Shown: positions 1-6,055 of the stretch, in pieces | How positions within the stretch are numbered: the first letter of the stretch is position 1 | How the letters are laid out: every line of letters begins with the position of its first letter | Source of the DNA: JBBAFB01 sp041655595 | GTDB lineage: Bacteria > Bacillota > DULZ01 | DNA length: 11,290 nucleotides | Reading direction: 5' to 3' | Assembly: GCA_041655595.1 (NCBI GenBank) | Contig: JBBAFB010000068.1 | Span: 1 to 11,290 of the forward strand | Made by a program: the position numbers and the translations under genes | The notes under the pieces: model-generated | What the model was told of the DNA's origin: nothing | The model's input: only the letters and a program-made list of their open reading frames with translations | Database searches by the model: none

Positions 1-82
1 GGTTGTCATTTGCTATATATTCGTCTATGCTTTCTGGAAAGAGGTTGATTTGGTATCTGCTTTCACCTTGTATGTAATCCAT
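1..82 (-). CDS. IS1182-family transposase, N-terminal 27 residues only (runs off window)
   Basis: The minus strand opens with ATG at 82-80 and encodes a protein beginning MDYIQGESRYQINLFPESID, which I recognise as the usual N-terminus of IS1182-family DDE transposases (YIQGESR and LFPESIDEYI pattern). AAGGTGAT at 87-94 is a suitable ribosome binding site. Only 27 codons lie in the window; the catalytic domain would be to the left, so intactness cannot be judged. Between this start and the RAYT gene lie about 100 bases that should contain one end of the IS, including a small palindrome TCCCTTTAGGGA at 144-155. Family call is by remembered similarity of a short stretch. Confidence 0.65.
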   Translation of the reverse strand, partial: MDYIQGESRYQINLFPESIDEYIANDN

Positions 83-163
83 AATTATCACCTTTTTCGA
101 TAGTTTATATCTGGATTCTATCATATTTGGCTAAATTATGGAATCCCTTTAGGGAGTTTTCAC

Positions 164-190
164 ACAGTCTGACGTTATCACTGTATCATT
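164..190 (-). repeat. Degenerate, inverted copy of the 33-bp REP-like repeat
   Basis: Read on the plus strand, this stretch matches the reverse complement of the repeat at 4310-4342 at 23 of 27 positions: it keeps ACAG, then ACGTTATCA and TGTATCATT, but has TCT in place of GGG in the core. The first six or so bases of the repeat are not recognisable. It faces the opposite way to the four other copies and touches the TAA stop of the RAYT gene (190-192). Together with the copy at 1009-1041 it flanks the transposase gene in inverted orientation. The missing outer end lies toward the IS1182-type element. Confidence 0.55.
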
Positions 191-963
191 TATGCTCTAC
201 TAACAATATTAAAACCCACCTCGGTTAGGCGAGCTATCTGTCTAATACTTAGACCATCAATCGCTTTGAGCTGTTTTAATATTAAGTCCCGCTCCGCCTT
301 TGGCATTTTTCCAAGTTCATGTAGTGGTGTTCCCCCTAGAAACCCCTTGATAATTTTGAGTGCATTTGCATCGCTCAATTTTATTTCATCCCTATAATCC
401 ATGCATATATCCTCTGTCACACCCTCAGAAAATTCCCGGAATTCAATTATTGCTTCTTCTTCGTTCCCCGAAAATAAAGCGAGAACCGGCTTAGTGTCAG
501 TTAACCCCGGGGGGTAGTCCTTTTGGCCATAATAAGCCTTGCAACTGCTCCATTTGTACCTCTCTCGTTTGTCAACTAACTTTGCCCTAATAGGGTTGTT
601 ATGAATATAGCGCAGAGCGGCCAACAGGTAGGCTTCATCTTCAACATTTTCACTTTTGAAACGATTTTGAAAAACATGCCCGACCCGTTCATATTTACGG
701 TTAAAATAATGGGCATAGCTTGCATTTAGTCTATGCATTAGGTTGGAAACCCCTTTTATACCCTCCTTAATCAATAGGTGCACGTGGTTGTCCATTAGAC
801 AATAGCCCAATACACTTGTATCGCTATCATCAGAAATGCGTTTCAAGGTATCTAAAAAGTGCAAACGATCGCTGTTTTCCCGGAAAATTGGTTCCTTATT
901 AACTCCCCTTACCATCAAATGATAAATGCCTGTACTGCTTAACTTTCTTGGCTGACGTGACAC
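190..963 (-). CDS. REP-associated tyrosine transposase (RAYT, Y1/HUH, IS200-like)
   Basis: A 257-residue single-strand-specific transposase of the Y1_Tnp superfamily. The HUH metal-binding motif is HVH at residues 60-62, inside GYCLMDNHVHLLI. The likely nucleophile is Tyr119 in LRYIHNNPIRAKLV, a signature typical of the RAYT branch. Residues about 200-257 form a C-terminal helix-turn-helix-like tail (LSIRQIARLTEV) common in Firmicute members and ending naturally in SRA. The start is GTG at 963-961, set by AGGAGGAGGA (971-980) 7 nt upstream. RAYTs are domesticated IS200 relatives thought to cleave and spread REP palindromes; here the gene lies between an inverted pair of such palindromes (164-190 and 1009-1041) and three more occur downstream. 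All catalytic motifs look intact, with no frameshift. Confidence 0.88.
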   Translation of the reverse strand: MSRQPRKLSSTGIYHLMVRGVNKEPIFRENSDRLHFLDTLKRISDDSDTSVLGYCLMDNHVHLLIKEGIKGVSNLMHRLNASYAHYFNRKYERVGHVFQNRFKSENVEDEAYLLAALRYIHNNPIRAKLVDKRERYKWSSCKAYYGQKDYPPGLTDTKPVLALFSGNEEEAIIEFREFSEGVTEDICMDYRDEIKLSDANALKIIKGFLGGTPLHELGKMPKAERDLILKQLKAIDGLSIRQIARLTEVGFNIVSRA

Positions 964-1008
964 TGCTTTATCCTCCTCCTATCCACTTTGTTGTATCAAG
1001 ATAACTGC

Positions 1009-1041
1009 AATGATACACTGAAAACGTCCCCCTGTATCATT
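1009..1041 (+). repeat. REP-like palindromic repeat, copy 1 (best palindrome)
   Basis: A 33-bp element with perfect 9-bp inverted arms, AATGATACA (1009-1017) and TGTATCATT (1033-1041), around the 15-bp core CTGAAAACGTCCCCC. Matching copies are at 2940-2972 (29/33 identical), 4310-4342 (31/33) and 10477-10509 (32/33), all in the same orientation. It lies just upstream of the RAYT gene, and its right arm contains the TGA stop (TCA at 1037-1039) of the TIGR04076 gene. On the minus strand it reads through GGGGGACGTTTTC, a G-rich arrangement typical of RAYT-linked REPs. It could fold into a hairpin but has no T-tract. Confidence 0.85.
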
Positions 1042-1351
1042 CATCCTCGTCCACTGTCTCAATCAAAAAACTAACCGGTCGGAAACCGTCGTTACACGAA
1101 ATCATCGCAGATTTTTTATTCTTCATCCAGCCATCATAGAAATTTTCCCCGCCGTGAGCAAGGGCCATTACAAAGGCAGACATGCTTTGCCACGCACTAT
1201 CACACATTCCCTTCGGCTTTTGCCACCCATTGGCAACAAAAATTTGCCCAATTACCATATCACAAGGCTGCTGAATGGGATTTTCGTATTTATCAACCAG
1301 GTCTTGATAAACTGTTTGTTTCATCACCGTTATTTTTACCTTTCTCATCAT
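1037..1351 (-). CDS. TIGR04076-type small protein of unknown function
   Basis: A 104-residue protein. It matches my memory of the uncharacterised TIGR04076 family: a basic N-terminal strand (RKVKITVMKQTVYQDLVDKY), a central MCDSAWQSMSAFVMALAHGG segment and the C-terminal ISCNDGFRPVSFLIE motif. No biochemical role is known to me. There is no signal peptide or membrane segment, so it is presumably cytoplasmic. Length is normal for the family. Two adjacent ATGs (1351-1349, 1348-1346) follow a G-run, GGGGGG at 1357-1362, that may act as a weak ribosome binding site; Met10 is another possible start. The final codons GAA TGA lie partly in the REP arm at 1033-1041, so the repeat supplies the stop codon without shortening the protein noticeably. 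Confidence 0.7.
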   Translation of the reverse strand: MMRKVKITVMKQTVYQDLVDKYENPIQQPCDMVIGQIFVANGWQKPKGMCDSAWQSMSAFVMALAHGGENFYDGWMKNKKSAMISCNDGFRPVSFLIETVDEDE

Positions 1352-1373
1352 GAATTCCCCCCAACTTTTATGC

Positions 1374-1502
1374 TCAACTAACCCCGGAAAAAATCATTTT
1401 TCTGATGATATACGGGGACCCCATCATGTCATGGGCACCGCCATTGGTATGCAATGGCAACCCCCCGTCCCTTATACATCCAACTATCTTAAATACTAGC
1501 AT
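1374..1502 (-). other. Doubtful 42-codon ORF upstream of the TIGR04076 gene
   Basis: A minus-strand reading frame runs from ATG (1502-1500) to TGA (1376-1374), ending about 11 bases before the G-run that precedes the TIGR04076 start. Its middle reads GGLPLHTNGGAHDMMGSPY. No ribosome binding site is visible before the ATG and I recognise no family. It overlaps a 7-bp hairpin (GCCATTG at 1440-1446, CAATGGC at 1452-1458). It could be a small leader or upstream gene, a remnant, or chance. Confidence 0.15.
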
Positions 1503-1535
1503 AATTATGATACAAAACAAGCTAATTAAATTAAG

Positions 1536-1679
1536 CTAGTAACTTTTTAGTTTATTTCTTACACCAAACAATACCCAGTCTGCAACGGTATCCGACGTAG
1601 TCCGAGGAATCCGTGAACAGGCTCTACCTTCCATCACCCATTTCCAACCCATATCCTTAATGTGGGCCCGTAACACCAC
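1536..1679 (-). other. Possible coding remnant (47 codons), not recognised
   Basis: From GTG (1679-1677) to TAG (1538-1536) the minus strand encodes 47 residues with a protein-like composition, including MGWKWVMEGRACSRIP and SDTVADWVLFGVRNK. There is a stop just upstream of the putative start and no ribosome binding site, which suggests the C-terminal scrap of a decayed gene rather than a working one. I cannot name the family. The rest of the gene-free stretch 1352-1758 shows nothing else I can support. Confidence 0.2.
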
Positions 1680-1758
1680 CAAACTTAATTAAGTAAGCGA
1701 AAATAATATGGCGATTTAACGACAAAATAAGAAATCTAAATTTTTTCCCGGATGCCCC

Positions 1759-1789
1759 TTGACTCTGACGTTACGTAATAGTTTACAAT
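1759..1789 (+). promoter_or_regulatory. MerR-type promoter with operator in a 19-bp spacer
   Basis: The -35 TTGACT (1759-1764) and -10 TACAAT (1784-1789) are separated by 19 bp, longer than the usual 17 and diagnostic of promoters remodelled by MerR proteins. The spacer region 1763-1781 is an imperfect palindrome matching its own reverse complement at 14 of 19 positions, centred on ACGTTACGT. That is where a MerR dimer would bind, so the downstream regulator very likely controls itself. Transcription would start near 1796, right at the AGGAGG (1797-1802), giving a leader of only about 15 nt. Confidence 0.7.
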
Positions 1790-1810
1790 GTATTTCAGGA
1801 GGTTAGGAAA

Positions 1811-2566
1811 TTGGAATACTCAATGAACAGACTCTCAAAAATGTCAGGGGTCAGTACCCGAACACTGCGATACTATGATGAAATCGGACTCTTAAAGCCG
1901 GCGAGAGTTGCCCCATCGGGGTATCGTTTTTACGGGCAAGAACAAGTGGACACCCTACAACAAATTATGTTCTACAAGGAACTCGATTTTTCCTTGGAGA
2001 ACATAAAGACTCTTTTGTCTGCCCCTGATTTTGACAGGGTCCGAGCGCTTACCGATCACCTCTCCAAACTCCAAAAAAAACGAGGGCGGCTTGATAGGCT
2101 GATTTTGAATGTCACCAAATCACTAGCCGTTTTGAAAGGGGAAATCACTATGTCAGATAGGGAAAAATTCGAGGGCTTTAAGCAAAAGTTAGTAGATGAC
2201 AATGAACAAAAGTATGGCGACGAAATCCGCGCTAGGTATGGCAATGCTACAGTGGATGAGGCCAACTCTAAGCTCATGGGCTTAACGAAAGAGCAGTACG
2301 ATGTGGGAGAAGGGTTACGTCTTGAACTGGAAATAACGTTAAAAGCAGCATTTGAAACCGGCAATCCTTCCGGGGAATTGGCCCAAAAAGCCTGTGACTT
2401 GCACAGACAATGGCTTTGCATTTACTATCCCAGGTATAGCAAGGAGTATCATTTGGGATTGGCAGAAATGTATGTTGCAGATGACCGTTTTCGGGCTAAC
2501 TACGACAAAATCGCCCCCGGCTGCACTGAATTCCTGCGGGATGCAATTAATATCTACTGCAAATAA
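1811..2566 (+). CDS. MerR-family regulator with TipAS drug-sensing domain
   Basis: A 251-residue transcriptional activator of the Mta/TipA type. Residues 3-70 are a MerR winged helix-turn-helix (VSTRTLRYYDEIGLLKPAR, wing SGYRFY). About 75-112 is the dimerising coiled coil (LSKLQKKRGRLDRL...). About 130-250 is a TipAS domain, which in relatives binds cyclic thiopeptides or other hydrophobic drugs (WLCIYYPRYSKEYHLGLAEMY is its helical core). Full length matches Mta and TipAL (about 250). The TTG start at 1811 is chosen because AGGAGG (1797-1802) lies 8 nt upstream; the next ATG (1823) would be 20 nt away. The promoter upstream has a 19-bp spacer with a palindrome, implying autoregulation. No efflux pump is adjacent, so a second target would lie elsewhere. 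Confidence 0.88.
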   Translation: MEYSMNRLSKMSGVSTRTLRYYDEIGLLKPARVAPSGYRFYGQEQVDTLQQIMFYKELDFSLENIKTLLSAPDFDRVRALTDHLSKLQKKRGRLDRLILNVTKSLAVLKGEITMSDREKFEGFKQKLVDDNEQKYGDEIRARYGNATVDEANSKLMGLTKEQYDVGEGLRLELEITLKAAFETGNPSGELAQKACDLHRQWLCIYYPRYSKEYHLGLAEMYVADDRFRANYDKIAPGCTEFLRDAINIYCK

Positions 2567-2570
2567 GAAT

Positions 2571-2888
2571 TCAGTTCATTGATCCTTTTAAGCAAAGGTC
2601 CGTTCCGGCGGATCTTTGCTTGCGTTGAAGAGTTTGACTGAAATCGCTAGCGGTTAAATCTGGCGCATTGAACTGAATAGCTATATACAGATTACCAAGG
2701 TTACCCACAACGATATGTTTGAGCAATTGCGTGCCCACCTTTTCACGCCAAGTAAGCTGGTAATCAATAGCAAAACAACAAGCCGAAGGTCCCCATCCAG
2801 GCCGCAAGCCAAAAGCATTTCATTCAGTGGCAGTAAAAACAAAATCAACCGGCGTTTCATCGGGTGAAACAAAAACAGCAGGCGATAG
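2571..2888 (-). pseudogene. Unrecognised coding remnant, convergent with the MerR gene
   Basis: The minus frame ending at TGA 2573-2571 reads as plausible protein for about 105 codons with one in-frame stop: SPDETPVDFVFTATE, stop, then NAFGLRPGWGPSACCF, YQLTWREKVGTQLLKHIVVG and DLTASDFSQTLQRKQRSAG. The composition looks coding, there is no start with a ribosome binding site, and a stop at 2891-2889 closes it upstream. I do not recognise the family. It is probably the decayed 3' end of a gene whose 5' part was lost, possibly near the REP copy at 2940. The region 2889-2939 shows nothing supportable. Confidence 0.3.
2590..2621. terminator. Strong hairpin after the MerR gene, possible terminator
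   Basis: AAGCAAAGGTCCG (2590-2602) pairs with CGGATCTTTGCTT (2609-2621): 12 Watson-Crick pairs plus one G-T, with a 6-nt loop, starting 23 bases after the MerR stop. No T-tract follows on either strand, so intrinsic termination is uncertain. The hairpin also lies inside the minus-strand coding remnant. Confidence 0.3.
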
Positions 2889-2939
2889 TTAACGAGCATG
2901 CTTCCGAACGCTACATCTTATACAAGGGGTAGGGATGCC

Positions 2940-2972
2940 AATGAAACAATGAAAACGTCCCCCCGTATCACT
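2940..2972 (+). repeat. REP-like palindromic repeat, copy 2 (most diverged full copy)
   Basis: This copy matches copy 1 at 29 of 33 positions and keeps the core GAAAACGTCCCCC. Its arms have decayed (AATGAAACA versus CGTATCACT, three mismatches), so the hairpin is weaker. It is the only full copy not touching a stop codon; it lies 34 bases upstream of the GGDEF gene's TTG, and the GGDEF reading frame is open back into it, to 2953. Confidence 0.8.
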
Positions 2973-3006
2973 TTCTTTAGCAGGATTTAAGGATTGTCTT
3001 GGCGAA

Positions 3007-4311
3007 TTGTCCTGGTACAACTCTAATGCCGTAAAAATATATAGAAGGCATAGGCACTCTTCGAAAAAATCAGGGTGGGGGTCTCAGATGATTCTGCTGT
3101 TATTTGCTTGTGTGATAATGTACATAATAGCTAACTTTAATTACCTTCTCTTTCATTCTTTGGCAGAGGGTTTCGCTATTATTGTGGCGGCTTTAATATA
3201 TGTATTGGCGACCCGAACCTATAAACACTCCAAAAATGATGTATTTTTATTTTTGGGGATTTCTTATTTCTATGTTGCCATTTTAGACTTTGCCCATATG
3301 ATTACATACAAGGGAATGGGTATTTTCCCTGGTTTCGATACTGATGTTCCAACTCAACTTTGGATCGCCGGACGTTTTGTGGAGGCAGTCTCCTTATTAA
3401 TGGTCCTATTTTTGCAAGAGAAAGAGGTTAACCGAAAGCTGATAACAACCATCTATGCTTTTGTTACAGGTAGCCTTCTTCTAAGCATAATGGTTTTTAG
3501 AGTTTTTCCCATTTGTTTTATAGAGGGGGCGGGTCTAACTCCATTTAAAATAATCAGCGAATATATAATAATTTGCATACTTTTAGCCAGCGCCTATGTA
3601 ATGTTTTCCCATAAGGGGTTTGTTAAAAGGGGTATTTATAAAACGGTGGGCCTGGCCGTACTAGCCACAGCCTCCTCGGAGCTAGCCTTCACCCTTTATA
3701 CCGATGTTTATGGGATAGCCAATATGCTAGGTCACATGTTAAAGGTGGTTTCCTACTACCTTATTTATGCCGGGGTGATGACCCAGGGTATAGAGAAACC
3801 CTACAGCTTCATGTCCTCCCAGCTACAGGAAAGAGCACTAAAGGATATGCTAACGAACCTATATAACCGACAGGGCATGGTGGAGTTGATAGAAAAAGAA
3901 CTGCTCAAGGTGGAGGAAGAAAAAAACAGCTTGGGGATTTTAATGATAGACCTAGATAATTTTAAACAGATTAACGATGTTTACGGCCATATGTTTGGTG
4001 ATGAGGTGTTAAAGGAATTTGCCAATTTACTTGGCGATAGCATCAGAGAAAAAGACATGGCCTGTCGTTTTGGCGGGGATGAATTTGTAATCTTGATGCA
4101 AAATGTTGGGGCCGATGACCTTGATTTAGCCAGGCAGCGTATCCAATTAAAAGTGGAGACCTGGATTGCCTCCAACGCCAGGTTAAAGGGTCTGGGAACG
4201 AGCATTGGCAAGGCCCTTCTGCAGCCGGGGCAAGCTTTGGACGCGTATAGTTTACTAAAAAAGGCTGATAGAAGCATGTATATTGAGAAACAAAGCAAAA
4301 AGGGCGCCTAA
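3007..4311 (+). CDS. MASE3-GGDEF membrane diguanylate cyclase
   Basis: Makes cyclic di-GMP from two GTP. Residues about 28-265 form a MASE3 integral-membrane sensor: several hydrophobic helices, NYLLFHSLAEGFAIIVAAL, the loop ITYKGMGIFPGF and PTQLWIAGRFVEA, all typical of MASE3. A GGDEF domain follows from about 275 (LKDMLTNLYNRQGM) with metal-binding Asp315 in DLDNFKQIND and an intact GGDEF at 356-360. REKD at 347-350, five residues before it, is a canonical inhibitory I-site, so product feedback is expected. No EAL domain is present. The start is uncertain: TTG 3007 has only AAGGA (2989-2993), 13 nt away, while ATG 3088 (Met28) begins exactly where MASE3 begins, after a G-rich AGGGTGGGGG. 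The extra 27 residues are rich in Arg/Lys. Its TAA overlaps a REP copy. Confidence 0.88.
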   Translation: MSWYNSNAVKIYRRHRHSSKKSGWGSQMILLLFACVIMYIIANFNYLLFHSLAEGFAIIVAALIYVLATRTYKHSKNDVFLFLGISYFYVAILDFAHMITYKGMGIFPGFDTDVPTQLWIAGRFVEAVSLLMVLFLQEKEVNRKLITTIYAFVTGSLLLSIMVFRVFPICFIEGAGLTPFKIISEYIIICILLASAYVMFSHKGFVKRGIYKTVGLAVLATASSELAFTLYTDVYGIANMLGHMLKVVSYYLIYAGVMTQGIEKPYSFMSSQLQERALKDMLTNLYNRQGMVELIEKELLKVEEEKNSLGILMIDLDNFKQINDVYGHMFGDEVLKEFANLLGDSIREKDMACRFGGDEFVILMQNVGADDLDLARQRIQLKVETWIASNARLKGLGTSIGKALLQPGQALDAYSLLKKADRSMYIEKQSKKGA

Positions 4312-4348
4312 TGATACACTGATAACGTCCCCCTGTATCACTGTATCA
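4310..4348 (+). repeat. REP-like palindromic repeat, copy 3, with tandem arm duplication
   Basis: Positions 4310-4342 match copy 1 at 31 of 33. The right arm is followed by a partial repeat, giving CTGTATCA twice in tandem (4333-4340 and 4341-4348). The element sits exactly between two convergent genes: the TAA of the GGDEF gene (4309-4311) overlaps its left end, and the TGA of the CapA-like gene (4348-4346) lies in the duplicated arm. It is the only sequence separating the two genes, so it may act as a shared 3'-end hairpin, but no T-tract is seen. Confidence 0.85.
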
Positions 4349-6055
4349 CAGACGGGAGAAACCCCAGCCGTTCCACTGCCAGAGGGTTATTTTTCTTAAT
4401 TTGGGGTCCGAGTAGCTACCCTCTATAACTAGCAATTCGTTTTCACCGTCATTATTTAAATCAACCAGGGTAGCTTGGTAATTAGGCCGGTCCAGATTGG
4501 ATGAATGCCAGAGGGCCTTTATTGCTCCTGCTTCTAGTTTAAATAAAAACAGGTGATTCCTGAAACTGTTATCCCTTTCCTGCAACCAAAAGGGCTGATA
4601 GGGGCCGAAGCTACCCTCTTTCCAAAGTAAAAGTCCAATTTCCACCCTGCCATCATTATTTGCATCCCCCAGAAAAAAATCGTCTACCCACCACTTTTCC
4701 GAGGATTGCCAAATTAGCTGCTTGGCGCGCCAAATTTCCACTTGGCCGTCTCTTAGTTTAATTTCCTCGGGGTAGCCATCACCATCCAAATCAAATTGCC
4801 GGTTTTTGATTAACCTAAAATAAGGGGAATCCTCTCTGGCTGTAAAATCATTTTCCTGACCTGGCAAAATCATTTTGAAAAAAGACCGGAAAAAACTCTG
4901 CCCTGCTCTAATATTATCTATTACGGGTTCGGGAAAAAAAACATATTGCTCTATCGTAATAAATTTTTCCTCCTCAGTGTCCCAGGCCGGAAGTAAAACT
5001 GTTTCCAATTCCAAGTCAAGCCTTTCTGCCACCTTGCGACCGGCCTCACCACCTAAGGCTTCAGGAAAGCATTTGTCATTAATAAATACAGGCAAAATTT
5101 CAACTTTTTCTAATCTATGCTTACTAAAATAAAATTTGGCTATGATGCTTTCCCGGGTTTCTTGGGACCAAAGCTGATCAAAAACAAAGTTGCCCAAACT
5201 ATAAAAAATATATTTGCCCCGATATTGTTCCACCTTTTGCGCCATGTGGGGATGGCTGCCTAAAACCAAATCCGCCCCCGAATCTATGGCAAGGTGGGCT
5301 AGCTTAACTTGGGGCTCATCGGCCTCCCCTACATATTCCTCACCGCCATGAAGATAAACGATTGTAAGATCGGCATTAACTGCCGCTTCACCGACTGCTG
5401 TCACAACCGCCTGCGGATCTGAAAAGGCGATCTTTGCTTCCCTCCCCTCGTTAAAACTATCCGGCATTATTGCCGCATCTGTAAAGGCCAAAAAAGCCAA
5501 TTTAACGCCCTTAGCTTCCATATAGCAGGGTGCAAGGGCCTCCTCCGCTGTTTTGCCCACGCCGCAGTATTCAATTGACAGATCATCCAAGCAACCCAAG
5601 GTATCCAACAATCCTTCAGCACCAAAATCGGCAATGTGATTATTGGCCAAGGACAAAATATTAAAGCCGGACTTTTTTAGGACGGAAGCCATTACAGGAT
5701 CCGCCCTAAAAATCATCTCTGGAATCTCTATTTTGCGTCCCGGGGTTAGGGGGTTTTCTAAATTACCAAAAACTAAATCCCCCTTTTGCAAAAACTGATT
5801 TACAGCGGCAAAAACCTGATCGGGGTCCTCAGCTTGATTAATATTATGAGCAACATAACGAGAAAGCATGATGTCCCCCACAGCGGTTAAAACTATCTCC
5901 TCCTGCTGTTCCGGAAATTGCCTACGATACTCTTTGAAACTCGCCAAATTGGTAAAGGCGTCGCCCCCCAAGAGGCACTCTTCCTTGGGAGCACAAGAAG
6001 TAAGCGTTGATCCTATTGCCAAAAAAGCTATTATGATTAGCCATTTAGACTTCAT
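4346..6055 (-). CDS. CapA-family (PGA_cap) lipoprotein with FG-GAP-like C-terminal repeats
   Basis: 569 residues from ATG 6055. The signal peptide ends in lipobox LTSC, giving lipidated Cys21, so the protein is anchored outside the membrane. A CapA/PGA_cap metallophosphatase-like fold spans about 54-330: GDIMLSR (60-66), GNLENP (97-102), LANNH (136-140), HGGEEY (236-241), GSHPH (266-270), SLGNFVFD (286-293). Relatives take part in poly-gamma-glutamate or envelope polymer handling; no capBC is nearby, so the substrate is unknown. The C-terminal part (after about 420) has three Asp-rich, FG-GAP/VCBS-like turns: DLDGDGYPEEI, DANNDGRVEI and DLNNDGENELLV. The start overlaps the DUF3160 stop as ATGA, implying translational coupling; an ATG 24 bases upstream is possible but would spoil the lipoprotein signal. 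The TGA stop lies beside a REP copy. Confidence 0.87.
   Translation of the reverse strand: MKSKWLIIIAFLAIGSTLTSCAPKEECLLGGDAFTNLASFKEYRRQFPEQQEEIVLTAVGDIMLSRYVAHNINQAEDPDQVFAAVNQFLQKGDLVFGNLENPLTPGRKIEIPEMIFRADPVMASVLKKSGFNILSLANNHIADFGAEGLLDTLGCLDDLSIEYCGVGKTAEEALAPCYMEAKGVKLAFLAFTDAAIMPDSFNEGREAKIAFSDPQAVVTAVGEAAVNADLTIVYLHGGEEYVGEADEPQVKLAHLAIDSGADLVLGSHPHMAQKVEQYRGKYIFYSLGNFVFDQLWSQETRESIIAKFYFSKHRLEKVEILPVFINDKCFPEALGGEAGRKVAERLDLELETVLLPAWDTEEEKFITIEQYVFFPEPVIDNIRAGQSFFRSFFKMILPGQENDFTAREDSPYFRLIKNRQFDLDGDGYPEEIKLRDGQVEIWRAKQLIWQSSEKWWVDDFFLGDANNDGRVEIGLLLWKEGSFGPYQPFWLQERDNSFRNHLFLFKLEAGAIKALWHSSNLDRPNYQATLVDLNNDGENELLVIEGSYSDPKLRKITLWQWNGWGFSRL

Noticed and set aside
1154..1381. Plus-strand ORF opposite the TIGR04076 gene
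   Set aside because: It is antisense to a recognisable family member and has no ribosome binding site; a shadow frame.
2681..2899. Leucine-rich 72-codon minus-strand ORF
   Set aside because: It runs out of frame with the more protein-like remnant at 2571-2888, lacks a ribosome binding site, and its hydrophobicity comes from composition.
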